Assembly: GCA_003647755.1 (NCBI GenBank)
Contig: QMNL01000013.1
Span: forward strand, 1-12,890
Source: Candidatus Coatesiibacteriota bacterium
Lineage (GTDB): Bacteria; B130-G9
Length of the DNA: 12,890 nucleotides
Direction: 5' to 3'
Shown: piece by piece, positions 6,821 to 12,890 of the stretch
How the letters are laid out: the number at the start of each line of letters is the position of its first letter
How positions within the stretch are numbered: position 1 is the stretch's first letter
The notes under the pieces: generated by a model
Seen by the model: only the letters and a program-made list of their open reading frames with translations
Told to the model about the DNA's origin: nothing
Databases searched by the model: none
Program-made: the position numbers and the translations under genes

Positions 6821-7291
6821 CTATCGAGCCGGTTCTATCCACATCAAAGGCTGGCTATACTCAACCGGCTGCGCATCCTCTATCAGAATCTTGACCACTT
6901 TCCCGTCAAGATCAGATTCGATCTCGTTCATCACCTTCATCGCCTCAATGATGCACAGCGTCTTGCCCTTGGTAACATAATCTCCCGGATGCACAAATGG
7001 CTCTGCACCAGGGGCTGGAGAGCGATAGAATGTCCCGACAATCGGTGACTTCACTACCGCCACGTCTGCGGTGGCGACATCGCTGTTATCATCGACCGGC
7101 TGGCTTGCTGCGGCATCAGCAAGGGCCGCCCGGTCCGACTGAGCCCCCGTGCTCTCCACAACGGCAGCTGGTGCCGCACCGTTCCGTCTCAACTTGAGAC
7201 GGATGTCTGCGCCCTCAAACTCCAGCTCCGAAACGTTTGACGAGACCATCAGCTGCATCAGCTGCTTGATCAGCTCAACGTCTATGCCCAC
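6821..7291 (-). CDS. accB: Biotin carboxyl carrier protein of acetyl-CoA carboxylase
   Basis: AccB carries biotin between biotin carboxylase and carboxyltransferase. From GTG 7291 it has 156 residues, normal for the family. An N-terminal helix region (IDVELIKQLMQLMVSSNVSEL) and RLKLRR are followed by an Ala/Pro/Asp-rich linker (about 38-75). The C-terminal biotinyl domain has SPIVGTFYRSPAPGAEPFV and EAMKVMNEI, with Lys119 as the biotinylation site. The frame stays open upstream to 7342, inside efp. GTG 7291 is preferred because AGGAG (7302-7306) precedes it by 10 bases, it lies 4 bases after the efp stop, and the family's N-terminus begins there. It is followed closely by accC. Confidence 0.95.
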   Translation of the reverse strand: MGIDVELIKQLMQLMVSSNVSELEFEGADIRLKLRRNGAAPAAVVESTGAQSDRAALADAAASQPVDDNSDVATADVAVVKSPIVGTFYRSPAPGAEPFVHPGDYVTKGKTLCIIEAMKVMNEIESDLDGKVVKILIEDAQPVEYSQPLMWIEPAR

Positions 7292-7295
7292 AACC

Positions 7296-7862
7296 CTATC
7301 TCTCCTGCACCCGCTCGCAGTAACTCCCGGTTCTGGTGTCAACCTTCAAAACTTCACCCTCCTCAATAAACAGAGGCACCTGAATCGTGGCACCGGTTGA
7401 CAAAACCGCCGTCTTGGTGGCGCCCGAGACCGTGTCCCCCTTGATCCCCGGTTCCGTCTTGGCAACCTTGAGGTTCACGAATATAGGAAGCTCCACCCCC
7501 GCCGGCCGATCCTTGTAAAATATCATCTTCACGTCAACGTTGTCCGGCATGAAGCCCCCTGCCTCGCCAACTACCTCCTCGGGCACCTCCACCTGCTCGA
7601 ATGTCTCCATATCCATGAAATAGTAGGTGCCCTGCTCCCTATACAAAAACTGCATCCTCCGCTCGAACACCTCCGCACGCGGAAGCTTCTCACCCGCACG
7701 AAACGTCCTGTCAACCACTGCACCCGTAAACAGATGCTTCAGCTTCGTCCGAACAAATGCCTGTCCCTTGCCAGGCTTTACGTGCTGAAACTCCACCACC
7801 GAGTAAGGACTCCCATTAATCTCTATCTTAGTCCCAGGTCTCAGATCGTTCGATGAGATCAA
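7296..7862 (-). CDS. efp: Translation elongation factor P
   Basis: EF-P binds between the P and E sites and relieves stalling at polyproline runs. The 188-residue protein has all three domains. The KOW-like N-terminal domain has tip loop HVKPGKGQAFVR, with Lys32 at the position modified in many bacteria. The signature near the C-terminus is GATIQVPLFIEEGEVLKVDTRTGSY. The start is a TTG: no in-frame ATG lies near, the protein then begins MISSNDLRPG as in the family, and AGGAGG lies 6 bases upstream. Modification enzymes (EpmA/EpmB, EarP) are not in the window, so the Lys32 state cannot be told. It sits 85 bases after the M24 peptidase gene and 4 bases before accB. Confidence 0.97.
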   Translation of the reverse strand: MISSNDLRPGTKIEINGSPYSVVEFQHVKPGKGQAFVRTKLKHLFTGAVVDRTFRAGEKLPRAEVFERRMQFLYREQGTYYFMDMETFEQVEVPEEVVGEAGGFMPDNVDVKMIFYKDRPAGVELPIFVNLKVAKTEPGIKGDTVSGATKTAVLSTGATIQVPLFIEEGEVLKVDTRTGSYCERVQER

Positions 7863-7868
7863 CCACTA

Positions 7869-7874
7869 CCTCCT
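7869..7874 (-). promoter_or_regulatory. Strong ribosome binding site for the TTG start of efp
   Basis: AGGAGG on the minus strand is spaced 6 bases from TTG (7862-7860). A GTG overlapping this spacer is out of frame. The perfect Shine-Dalgarno sequence compensates for the weak start codon. Confidence 0.8.
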
Positions 7875-7947
7875 AAAATATTATCTCGCTCACCATAAAG
7901 TAGAAGATTGCGTCCATGCCACGCTAATGTCAAAAAGTTCCACAACA

Positions 7948-9063
7948 TCAATCATACTTCAGAACGAAAAGCTCCTGAGGAAGCCCGTCCGAAAGCCTAA
8001 CTCCCCCACCATCAGTAACAATAAAATCATCCTCGAGCCGCAGCCCCCACTTCCCAGGGAAATAAATCCCAGGCTCCACCGTCGTAAGCATGTTTGCCCG
8101 GAGCTTGATCTCTGATATAGGCCCAAGCTGCGGCGACTCGTGCACCAAGAGCCCGATGCCGTGGCCCAGTCCGTGCCCGAACTTGTCCCCGTAGCCTGCC
8201 TCTGTGATCAGGTCGCGAGCGACTGCATCGACATCTTTACCTATTGCGCCAGGCACCGCTGCCTTCGCAGCTGCGTGTTGCGCTCTCTTCACAATGGAAA
8301 ACAGCTCTTGCTGCTCCGTTGTTGCCTCTCCGACCACGCAGGTCCGGGTGAGGTCAGAACAGTAACCCTCATACACTGCGCCGAAATCAACTATGACAAG
8401 GTCCCCGGGTTTGAACTGGTTGTCCGATGGCTTACCATGAATAATTGACGAACGAGGCCCAGCACAGAGTATAGTCTCGAATGAAGTCTTCTCGGCCCCG
8501 AGCCTGCGCATCTCGTGCTCGAGATCTGCGGCGAGCTCGCGCTCCGTCCGGCCCTTGACGTTCACCTGAATGAGCTTCAAGAAGGCCTCGATCGCTATCT
8601 TGCATGCCTTCCTGATAAGGTCTATCTCCTCCTCCGACTTCACGATCCTAAGGTCCTCAACGATGTTGTAGCTGGGCCTCAACTCCACGCCCGAGAGCTC
8701 ATTGGCGAGCTGCTGATGCGTCGAGTAGAGCATGTGATTGGGGTCAAAACCCAGTGTTCTTATGCCCATCTTCGTGATCGTGTCGCACAGAAAGCCGTTA
8801 TATGTAACGCCAACCGGCAGCTTCTCCAACGCAAAGGCCGTAACCTCCTCTTCCACCTGCTCGAAATAGCGGCCGTCAGTAATGATGATAGCATCCGTCC
8901 TGCCAATCAACAGCATGCCGCTGGAGCCAGAGAATCCTGACAGATACCTCACATTTGGATCGCCGATAGTCTCACCGTGCGCCACCAACATGGCATCCAG
9001 GCCCTGCCGGACAAGCCTTGCTCGGACCCTCTCAAGCCGTTCGAGAGATACCTTCTTGCTCAT
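7948..9063 (-). CDS. M24 family Xaa-Pro aminopeptidase/dipeptidase
   Basis: A two-metal peptidase of the pita-bread fold, 371 residues, as in the PepQ/YqhT group of Xaa-Pro peptidases. The N-terminal creatinase-like domain (1-130) contains VRYLSGFSGSSG. The catalytic domain has the five metal ligands: D226 (VDFGA), D237 (GYCSDLTRT), H301 (GHGLGHGIG), E330 (TTVEPG) and E344 (LRLEDD). Supporting His209 (IIHGKPS) and His308 (VHES) are also present. Whether it trims Xaa-Pro dipeptides or longer N-termini cannot be told. ATG 9063 is chosen over an in-frame GTG at 9069 because GGAGG (9069-9073) covers that GTG and lies 5 bases before the ATG. It is first in the operon, directly before efp, an arrangement common in bacteria. 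Confidence 0.93.
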   Translation of the reverse strand: MSKKVSLERLERVRARLVRQGLDAMLVAHGETIGDPNVRYLSGFSGSSGMLLIGRTDAIIITDGRYFEQVEEEVTAFALEKLPVGVTYNGFLCDTITKMGIRTLGFDPNHMLYSTHQQLANELSGVELRPSYNIVEDLRIVKSEEEIDLIRKACKIAIEAFLKLIQVNVKGRTERELAADLEHEMRRLGAEKTSFETILCAGPRSSIIHGKPSDNQFKPGDLVIVDFGAVYEGYCSDLTRTCVVGEATTEQQELFSIVKRAQHAAAKAAVPGAIGKDVDAVARDLITEAGYGDKFGHGLGHGIGLLVHESPQLGPISEIKLRANMLTTVEPGIYFPGKWGLRLEDDFIVTDGGGVRLSDGLPQELFVLKYD

Positions 9064-9113
9064 AGCCACCTCCTCATTATAAAAACCTACATCTTCGCCA
9101 ATTTGAACCAGAC

Positions 9114-9142
9114 ATACTACGATTGCAGTCTCTTGCCATCAA
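9114..9142 (-). promoter_or_regulatory. Candidate promoter of the pepQ-efp-accBC-thiE-propeller operon
   Basis: Minus strand: -35 TTGATG (9142-9137), 17-base spacer, -10 TAGTAT (9119-9114), each 4 of 6 to consensus. The leader would be about 45 bases. A promoter is needed here because a terminator lies at 9255-9288. A TATAAT at 9081-9076 is too close to the start codon unless the message were leaderless. Confidence 0.35.
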
Positions 9143-9254
9143 GTCGCAATTCAATCACACAATCCAGTCGCAGCCTCAGGTGGCAGACCGAACACCTCCA
9201 CCTTAACGGGATTGCCGATAGCGCTCATGGATATTCTTGTCTTCTACCCATAAC

Positions 9255-9288
9255 AAAAAGGAAGCGCCTCAAGTGATTGAGGCGCTTC
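9255..9288 (-). terminator. Strong intrinsic terminator of the CBM9-like gene
   Basis: A perfect 12-bp stem GAAGCGCCTCAA/TTGAGGCGCTTC with a 4-base loop (9261-9288) is followed on the minus strand by CCTTTTTGTT. It lies 72 bases past the stop codon at 9361 and closes that transcription unit before the pepQ operon. Confidence 0.92.
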
Positions 9289-9360
9289 GTGGAGGGCTGC
9301 ATATGAGACCAGTAGAACCCGTGTCGGGCTCTCTGGTTAGTTAGAAATATGCGCTACTGC

Positions 9361-11295
9361 TTAGTCTTGCTCTCCCAAGTAATAGACCCGCATCGCGTCC
9401 GCATAGGCCTGGGTGCCTGAATAGCGCCAAGCGGTGCCGATCAGGACCTCGTTCTCAGTGGCGGCGCCAACGTCAGCGCCATCAAGTATCTGGATCTCTA
9501 CGCTGCCACGCCTATACAGCGGGTTGCCGGCGATAGCGTTCGTCAACAGCGTGCCGAGGTCGAAAACCACGGTCTGATGCGGCGGAAGGACAACGCCGTC
9601 CGCGGGGTCGATAATGGTGATTGCGTTTGGTGCGTCCGTCGCCTGGTAGTCTGTGCCCGGCCACTCGTAGGCGCTGAGCCCCACTGTTGCCGAATAGCAG
9701 CAAGACGGGTTAAAGACCGCAATCTTAGTGCTGTAATTGTCGGCCTGGGCTACGGTGTAGTAGTTGTTCACCAAGACAGAGCGCGAGGCCTGCTCGGTCA
9801 GATCGGGCCACCTGTCGTTATACTCTGCGACACTCGGGGCATTGCCCATCAGGTTGACCGAACTGGCGTAAATCCCGGTTGTGATGCCCTTCATGTGCGC
9901 GATGTAGCCATAAAGCGCCGGGTTTGAGACCTCAATGGAACCAACCAAGTTGATCAAGATGCCCGGATCGCCCGTGTCCCTGTCCGCCACGTCCCGGAGG
10001 TTCAGGACATATACCCCGTGAGCCGGAATATTGATGCACATCGACGCGTTGGCGATGGGAAGGCCTGCTTTTGGGCCATTATCGTAGCTGGTAACGGAGC
10101 CGGCTGCCTCGTTGAAGTCGAACGAATAGTCGGATTCATAAAAGCGAAGCGCCGTTCTTTGGGCCGTGTCATAGGGATTCTTGAGGACTAGCCAGCTGGT
10201 CTCATCCAGCTCGGTGAGGTCGAAGTAAACACCCCACAGCCTATCGCCCCAGCAGATATTGCCCGTGCCCCTGTAGCTGAGGTTAATGTCGCCCATATAC
10301 ATGGCGTCCGTAGCATCCCAGCCTTTCTCCTGGCAATCGCCGTTGTCCTCGATGTCCACAGGCCACCAAAGCTCCTCGCTGCCAGCGCCGCTCTCCTCGA
10401 TTGTCCCATCACCATTCTCGTCGTCGAGATAGCAGATCGCCATCCCAAGCGTAGAGCCTAGCGGGGTAGCACAGCCGAGATATTCTATCGGGATGCGCAT
10501 CTGGAAATGCCAACGGCCAGTCTTCCGCGCATCCCCTCCTGTGGCCATGTTCGGCGCAAAGCCAGCTGCGTAGTCGATGCCGGCCGAGACCATGAAGTTG
10601 TCCGGCCAGGGGGCGATCATGTCGCTCTTATCCCAGTTGCCGGTGCACCATCCACTTCTATCAGCCGTAACACTGCCCGTGTCAGTGATGTCGAACGAGA
10701 CCATGAATGCACTGTCTTGGATAAAATGAGCCTGTCCAGGGTCTGTGTAATGGTCGGGATCGAAGTAGAACGCAATGTTACTCGCAGCGCCCGAGGCAAG
10801 CGCCGCCTTATCGATCTCAAGGGCAATATATAGATAGGTAGCGTCATTCATCGCCCAAATCGTGCCGACATAATGATCGTTAGCCTCATAACCCACGAAC
10901 GCGATCTCCTGTCCCGCAGAGCGGCCTTGGTCGCTGTCGAGCCAGGATGTTCCTTCCAGACTGAACGGCCAATCAATGGTCGCCGCGTTGGGGTCATACA
11001 TGGGGTCGGTCTGGGGTAGAGTGGTATCGCCCTCCTCAGGTATCGAGCCCTCCTGCCCGGCGTTGTGGCTGCGAGCATCGTAGGTTGAACCCCAGATACA
11101 CTGGATGGGGAACATCCCACCATGCCTAACCTCGACGTCATCTCTCAGTAAAGCCTTGGGCTGATAGGGCATAGCCCTCTGAAAAACAGAATGAGTGCCC
11201 AAACCCGCCGGCTCGAAAACGCTCCCAGCCAGGCCAATATTCACCGTTGCGGCAAATGCAACACAGGCAACCAGCACAATAGTTGCTCTTCTCAT
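9361..11295 (-). CDS. Secreted protein with CBM9-like domain and two similar beta-rich modules
   Basis: A 644-residue exported protein of unknown function. Residues 1-23 are a Sec signal peptide (MRRATIVLVACVAFAATVNI). Residues about 105-340 resemble the CBM9/DOMON-like carbohydrate-binding fold: IDWPFSLEGTSW, a tryptophan before TYLYIALEID, then ASNIAFYFDPDHYTD and RWHFQMRIPIEYLG. Within it DENGDGTIE (292-300) looks like a calcium-binding loop. Two similar beta-rich modules follow, about 360-470 and 520-640. Both read (V/A)(L/V)xNP...A...Y, then (I/L)P.H..V..L.(L/D)L, then GS(I/V)E(V/I). Such modules are common in secreted bacterial proteins, but I cannot name the family. ATG 11295 has GAGGAGG 7 bases upstream. 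The gene has its own promoter and a strong terminator, so it is a single-gene unit. No catalytic residues are recognised; surface binding is the best guess. Confidence 0.8.
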   Translation of the reverse strand: MRRATIVLVACVAFAATVNIGLAGSVFEPAGLGTHSVFQRAMPYQPKALLRDDVEVRHGGMFPIQCIWGSTYDARSHNAGQEGSIPEEGDTTLPQTDPMYDPNAATIDWPFSLEGTSWLDSDQGRSAGQEIAFVGYEANDHYVGTIWAMNDATYLYIALEIDKAALASGAASNIAFYFDPDHYTDPGQAHFIQDSAFMVSFDITDTGSVTADRSGWCTGNWDKSDMIAPWPDNFMVSAGIDYAAGFAPNMATGGDARKTGRWHFQMRIPIEYLGCATPLGSTLGMAICYLDDENGDGTIEESGAGSEELWWPVDIEDNGDCQEKGWDATDAMYMGDINLSYRGTGNICWGDRLWGVYFDLTELDETSWLVLKNPYDTAQRTALRFYESDYSFDFNEAAGSVTSYDNGPKAGLPIANASMCINIPAHGVYVLNLRDVADRDTGDPGILINLVGSIEVSNPALYGYIAHMKGITTGIYASSVNLMGNAPSVAEYNDRWPDLTEQASRSVLVNNYYTVAQADNYSTKIAVFNPSCCYSATVGLSAYEWPGTDYQATDAPNAITIIDPADGVVLPPHQTVVFDLGTLLTNAIAGNPLYRRGSVEIQILDGADVGAATENEVLIGTAWRYSGTQAYADAMRVYYLGEQD

Positions 11296-11401
11296 TAAGA
11301 GCCCTCCTCAAGTTTCAAAATGACATTCCACCACTGCTCAGCCAGCAAAAAACTAAGCAACAGAGCAAGAAATCTCAGACTATCTCCATTAGCCCGGCGT
11401 A

Positions 11402-11431
11402 AGAATAAGCTACTAAAACAAAGGCTGTCAA
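11402..11431 (-). promoter_or_regulatory. Sigma70-type promoter for the CBM9-like secreted protein
   Basis: Minus strand: perfect -35 TTGACA (11431-11426), 18-base spacer, -10 TATTCT (11407-11402). It gives a leader of about 100 bases before ATG 11295. The 267 bases between the CBS gene and this gene hold no ORF worth calling and are AT-richer than their surroundings. Confidence 0.55.
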
Positions 11432-11562
11432 TAGCTTTTCCAAGCGCCCTAACACACTCTTGTCTAGGTAAATTCCAAACCCCAAAGCTACCAAATCACA
11501 CGCTCATGATATTCAATGCTACAAATAAAGCAAGGGCGAAATCAACCTCGCGCTTGAAAGCA

Positions 11563-12072
11563 CTATCCGCTGCGCAACGCGTCGGCAATCGCTTTCAACA
11601 GGTCAAGCGCTGAGACTATCCCCACCAGCTTCCCATCTCTGACCACTGGAACCCGATGAATCCCCTTGTCGGCCATCAACGACGCAAGGTCCGTAACGGC
11701 TGTGTCCTCACCGACGACGATGACGCGCTTGGTCATTATGTCCTCTACCCAACGAGGGGCGGGACCATATCGAGCCTGCGGCTCAGCCGCCAATTCAGTC
11801 GAGGCGCTAAACAGATCAAAGATGTCATCGTAGTCCCTGTTGCCAATTCGCATTCGCAGCTGCGACAGAATAAGGTCCGTCTCTGAAACGATCCCAGCGA
11901 TTTTCCCCTCATCATTCACAACGGGGACTCCCGTTATGTTGTGCTCGGCCAGTATCCGGCCCAGCGTCTTCAGGGACGTTGATGGCGACACGGTTACCAC
12001 GTCCCGGGTCATAACGTCTTTCGCTGTCAGACTAGTTCTCTGCGATTCACTCAACTTTCGCTCCCAGCACAT
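11563..12072 (-). CDS. Protein with two CBS domains
   Basis: A compact cytoplasmic protein of about 169 residues made almost wholly of a CBS pair (Bateman module). Domain 1: KDVMTRDVVTVSPSTSLK through HNITGVPVVNDEGKIAGIVSETDLI. A helical insert (about 75-105, ILSQLRMRIGNRDYDDIFDL onward) separates it from domain 2: EDIMTKRVIVVGEDTAV through KGIHRVPVVRDGKLVGIVSALDLLK. CBS pairs often bind AMP, ATP, NAD or SAM; the ligand cannot be told here. ATG 12072 has GAGG 10 bases upstream; a TTG at 12054 after GGGAG is a possible alternative. With either start the gene overlaps the end of the isochorismatase-family gene (stop at 12047), so the two are probably translated together. No strong terminator follows. 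Confidence 0.9.
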   Translation of the reverse strand: MCWERKLSESQRTSLTAKDVMTRDVVTVSPSTSLKTLGRILAEHNITGVPVVNDEGKIAGIVSETDLILSQLRMRIGNRDYDDIFDLFSASTELAAEPQARYGPAPRWVEDIMTKRVIVVGEDTAVTDLASLMADKGIHRVPVVRDGKLVGIVSALDLLKAIADALRSG

Positions 12073-12565
12073 CTGCAAAATGCCTCAGCGCCCAATCGTG
12101 TCCATCCTTATCGGACGAGGCCACGCAGTTCTTAGGCACAATGACCTCAAACCCTCTGACTCTGAGCCCGGCGACCGCGTAAAGCACGCATATATCTGTG
12201 CACACACCGACCACATAAACCCTCCGCGGACCGATAGCATCGAGAATGTCCGAAAGATCAGTCTCGAAAAAAGCATCGAAAGTCCGCTTTCTGACGATGT
12301 GTCCGGCAAAACCCTCGAGCTCCGGTATTACCTGCGCCTGCTCTGTGCCCTCAACGCAGTGCGGAGGGAACATCTTAAACTCCGGATCGTCTCTGGCGTG
12401 ACTGTCGCAGACGAAAACTCTTTCCGCATCAGGCCTCGACGTGATGAGAGAGACGATATTAGGAATGATGGACCTCGCACCATCTCCACAGTAGAGCGGG
12501 AATCCAGGCATCAGGAACCCATTTAACATGTCAACGATTACGATCGCATCCTTTGCCGTGCCCAC
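12047..12565 (-). CDS. Isochorismatase-family cysteine hydrolase, probably nicotinamidase-like
   Basis: From GTG 12565 it has 172 residues. The catalytic triad of the family is present: Asp12 (IVIVDMLNGF), Lys93 (VRKRTFDAF) and Cys126 (GVCTDICV), with the cis-peptide motif before the cysteine. CDSH (Asp54, His56) and PPHCVEGTE (His69) match the metal site and HC..GT segment of nicotinamidases, which turn nicotinamide into nicotinate for NAD salvage. One metal His found in some nicotinamidases is not obvious (HARDDPEF), so another amide substrate is possible. The start is uncertain. GTG 12565 has GGGGAG 7 bases upstream, but the frame is open to a TTG at 12580, itself preceded by AGGGAG at 7 bases. 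The gene ends inside the CBS-domain gene. Confidence 0.85.
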   Translation of the reverse strand: MGTAKDAIVIVDMLNGFLMPGFPLYCGDGARSIIPNIVSLITSRPDAERVFVCDSHARDDPEFKMFPPHCVEGTEQAQVIPELEGFAGHIVRKRTFDAFFETDLSDILDAIGPRRVYVVGVCTDICVLYAVAGLRVRGFEVIVPKNCVASSDKDGHDWALRHFADVLGAKVE

Positions 12566-12616
12566 AACCACGCTCCCCAACAGCTATCTCCCTAACACAT
12601 AAGGTTCACTAGCGCA

Positions 12617-12646
12617 AACATACGCCGAAGACAGCCCGAAAGTCAA
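12617..12646 (-). promoter_or_regulatory. Sigma70-type promoter for the hydrolase-CBS pair
   Basis: Minus strand: -35 TTGACT (12646-12641), 18-base spacer, -10 TATGTT (12622-12617). Transcription would begin near 12610, about 30 bases before the first possible start codon at 12580. Confidence 0.5.
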
Positions 12647-12694
12647 AACACTGGCACTTCCCCATAATCAGATTGACGCAGATGGTTGTAGCCT

Positions 12695-12866
12695 TTTGGA
12701 GTGCGGCGGCTTGACGCCGTCATTTCTCGTCGCGGCTTGACGCGACATCGATCCTATGTCAATCATCGCTGCAGCAATCGCCTTTCAGAAAGAGATGAAG
12801 CTGTCTATTGGAGCGCGGTGTCAAGCCACCGCAAATGAAAGCGGCGTCAAGCCGCCGCACTCCAAA
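12695..12866. repeat. Composite palindromic element: 25-bp inverted repeat with four covarying hairpins
   Basis: A 25-bp perfect inverted repeat (12695-12719 and 12842-12866) has arms beginning TTTGGAGTGCGGCGGC. Four hairpins lie in it. Two have loop GCTTGA: CGGCG/CGCCG at 12704-12719 and GTCGCG/CGCGAC at 12729-12746. Two have the complementary loop TCAAGC: GCGGTG/CACCGC at 12815-12832 and GCGGCG/CGCCGC at 12841-12858. Loops are identical while stems differ by paired changes, a mark of selected structure. No ORF spans it. It resembles REP/BIME-type elements; no transposase is nearby, so mobility is inferred. It sits upstream of the hydrolase promoter, near the window edge. Confidence 0.75.
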
Positions 12867-12890
12867 GTCACCCACGGGTGTAACTTACAG

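Noticed and set aside
7863..7947. Internal promoter before efp (TTGACA in the 85-base gap)
   Set aside because: No acceptable -10 lies 16-18 bases downstream; the nearest candidates match poorly.
9076..9081. TATAAT as the -10 of the pepQ promoter
   Set aside because: It lies 12 bases before the ATG, so transcription would begin in the ribosome site, and no -35 sits at suitable spacing.
12695..12866. CRISPR array or transposon ends
   Set aside because: Copies are few, unequally spaced and in opposite orientations, with no cas genes. No transposase or target-site duplication is seen, so a palindromic repeat element fits better.
12870..12881. CACCC/GGGTG palindrome at the right edge as a separate element
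   Set aside because: The stem is only 4-5 bp with a minimal loop, and the window ends 9 bases later. It may be the start of another REP-like copy but cannot be judged.
1..12890. A novel defence, biosynthetic or mobile system
   Set aside because: Every confident gene belongs to housekeeping or generic secreted families; no gene cluster of unknown linked function is present.

Overview
The window is bacterial and every confident gene is on the minus strand. It looks like a stretch of chromosome from a diderm bacterium: conserved housekeeping genes (bS20, tRNA-Thr, EF-P, AccB/AccC, an M24 aminopeptidase, ThiE) sit among secreted or envelope proteins (a parvulin-type lipoprotein, an eight-repeat PQQ-like propeller, a CBM9-like secreted protein). 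The order pepQ-efp-accB-accC is a common bacterial arrangement. The secreted proteins and the short palindromic intergenic elements suggest a poorly sampled, probably uncultured phylum, but I cannot name the lineage from sequence alone.

Layout in the direction of transcription (right to left). (i) 12866-12695: palindromic element built from four hairpins. (ii) 12646-11563: sigma70-like promoter, an isochorismatase/nicotinamidase-family hydrolase, then an overlapping two-CBS-domain protein. (iii) 11431-9255: promoter, a 644-residue secreted protein with a CBM9-like domain and two similar beta-rich modules, and a strong intrinsic terminator. (iv) 9142-3257: a probable six-gene operon, pepQ-efp-accB-accC-thiE-propeller, with short gaps and an ATGA overlap between the last two genes. 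(v) 3256-3108: hairpin-rich spacer. (vi) 3107-599: promoter, a tandem-parvulin lipoprotein, a small one-helix membrane protein, tRNA-Thr(CGU), and rpsT with an unusual acidic tail of about 100 residues. (vii) 598-146: about 450 bases with no convincing gene. (viii) 143-11: five hairpins in a row.

How the genes fit together: AccB carries biotin and AccC carboxylates it for fatty-acid synthesis. EF-P rescues ribosomes at polyproline stretches, and the neighbouring M24 peptidase may act on Xaa-Pro peptides. ThiE makes thiamine phosphate. The isochorismatase-like enzyme (possibly nicotinamidase) and the CBS protein (a family that often senses adenine nucleotides) overlap and are probably co-expressed. 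The parvulin lipoprotein is probably an envelope chaperone.

I found no defence system, CRISPR array, transposase or phage gene. The most unusual items are the covarying hairpin element at the right edge, the hairpin array at the left edge, the extended bS20, and parvulin domains lacking the usual active-site histidines.
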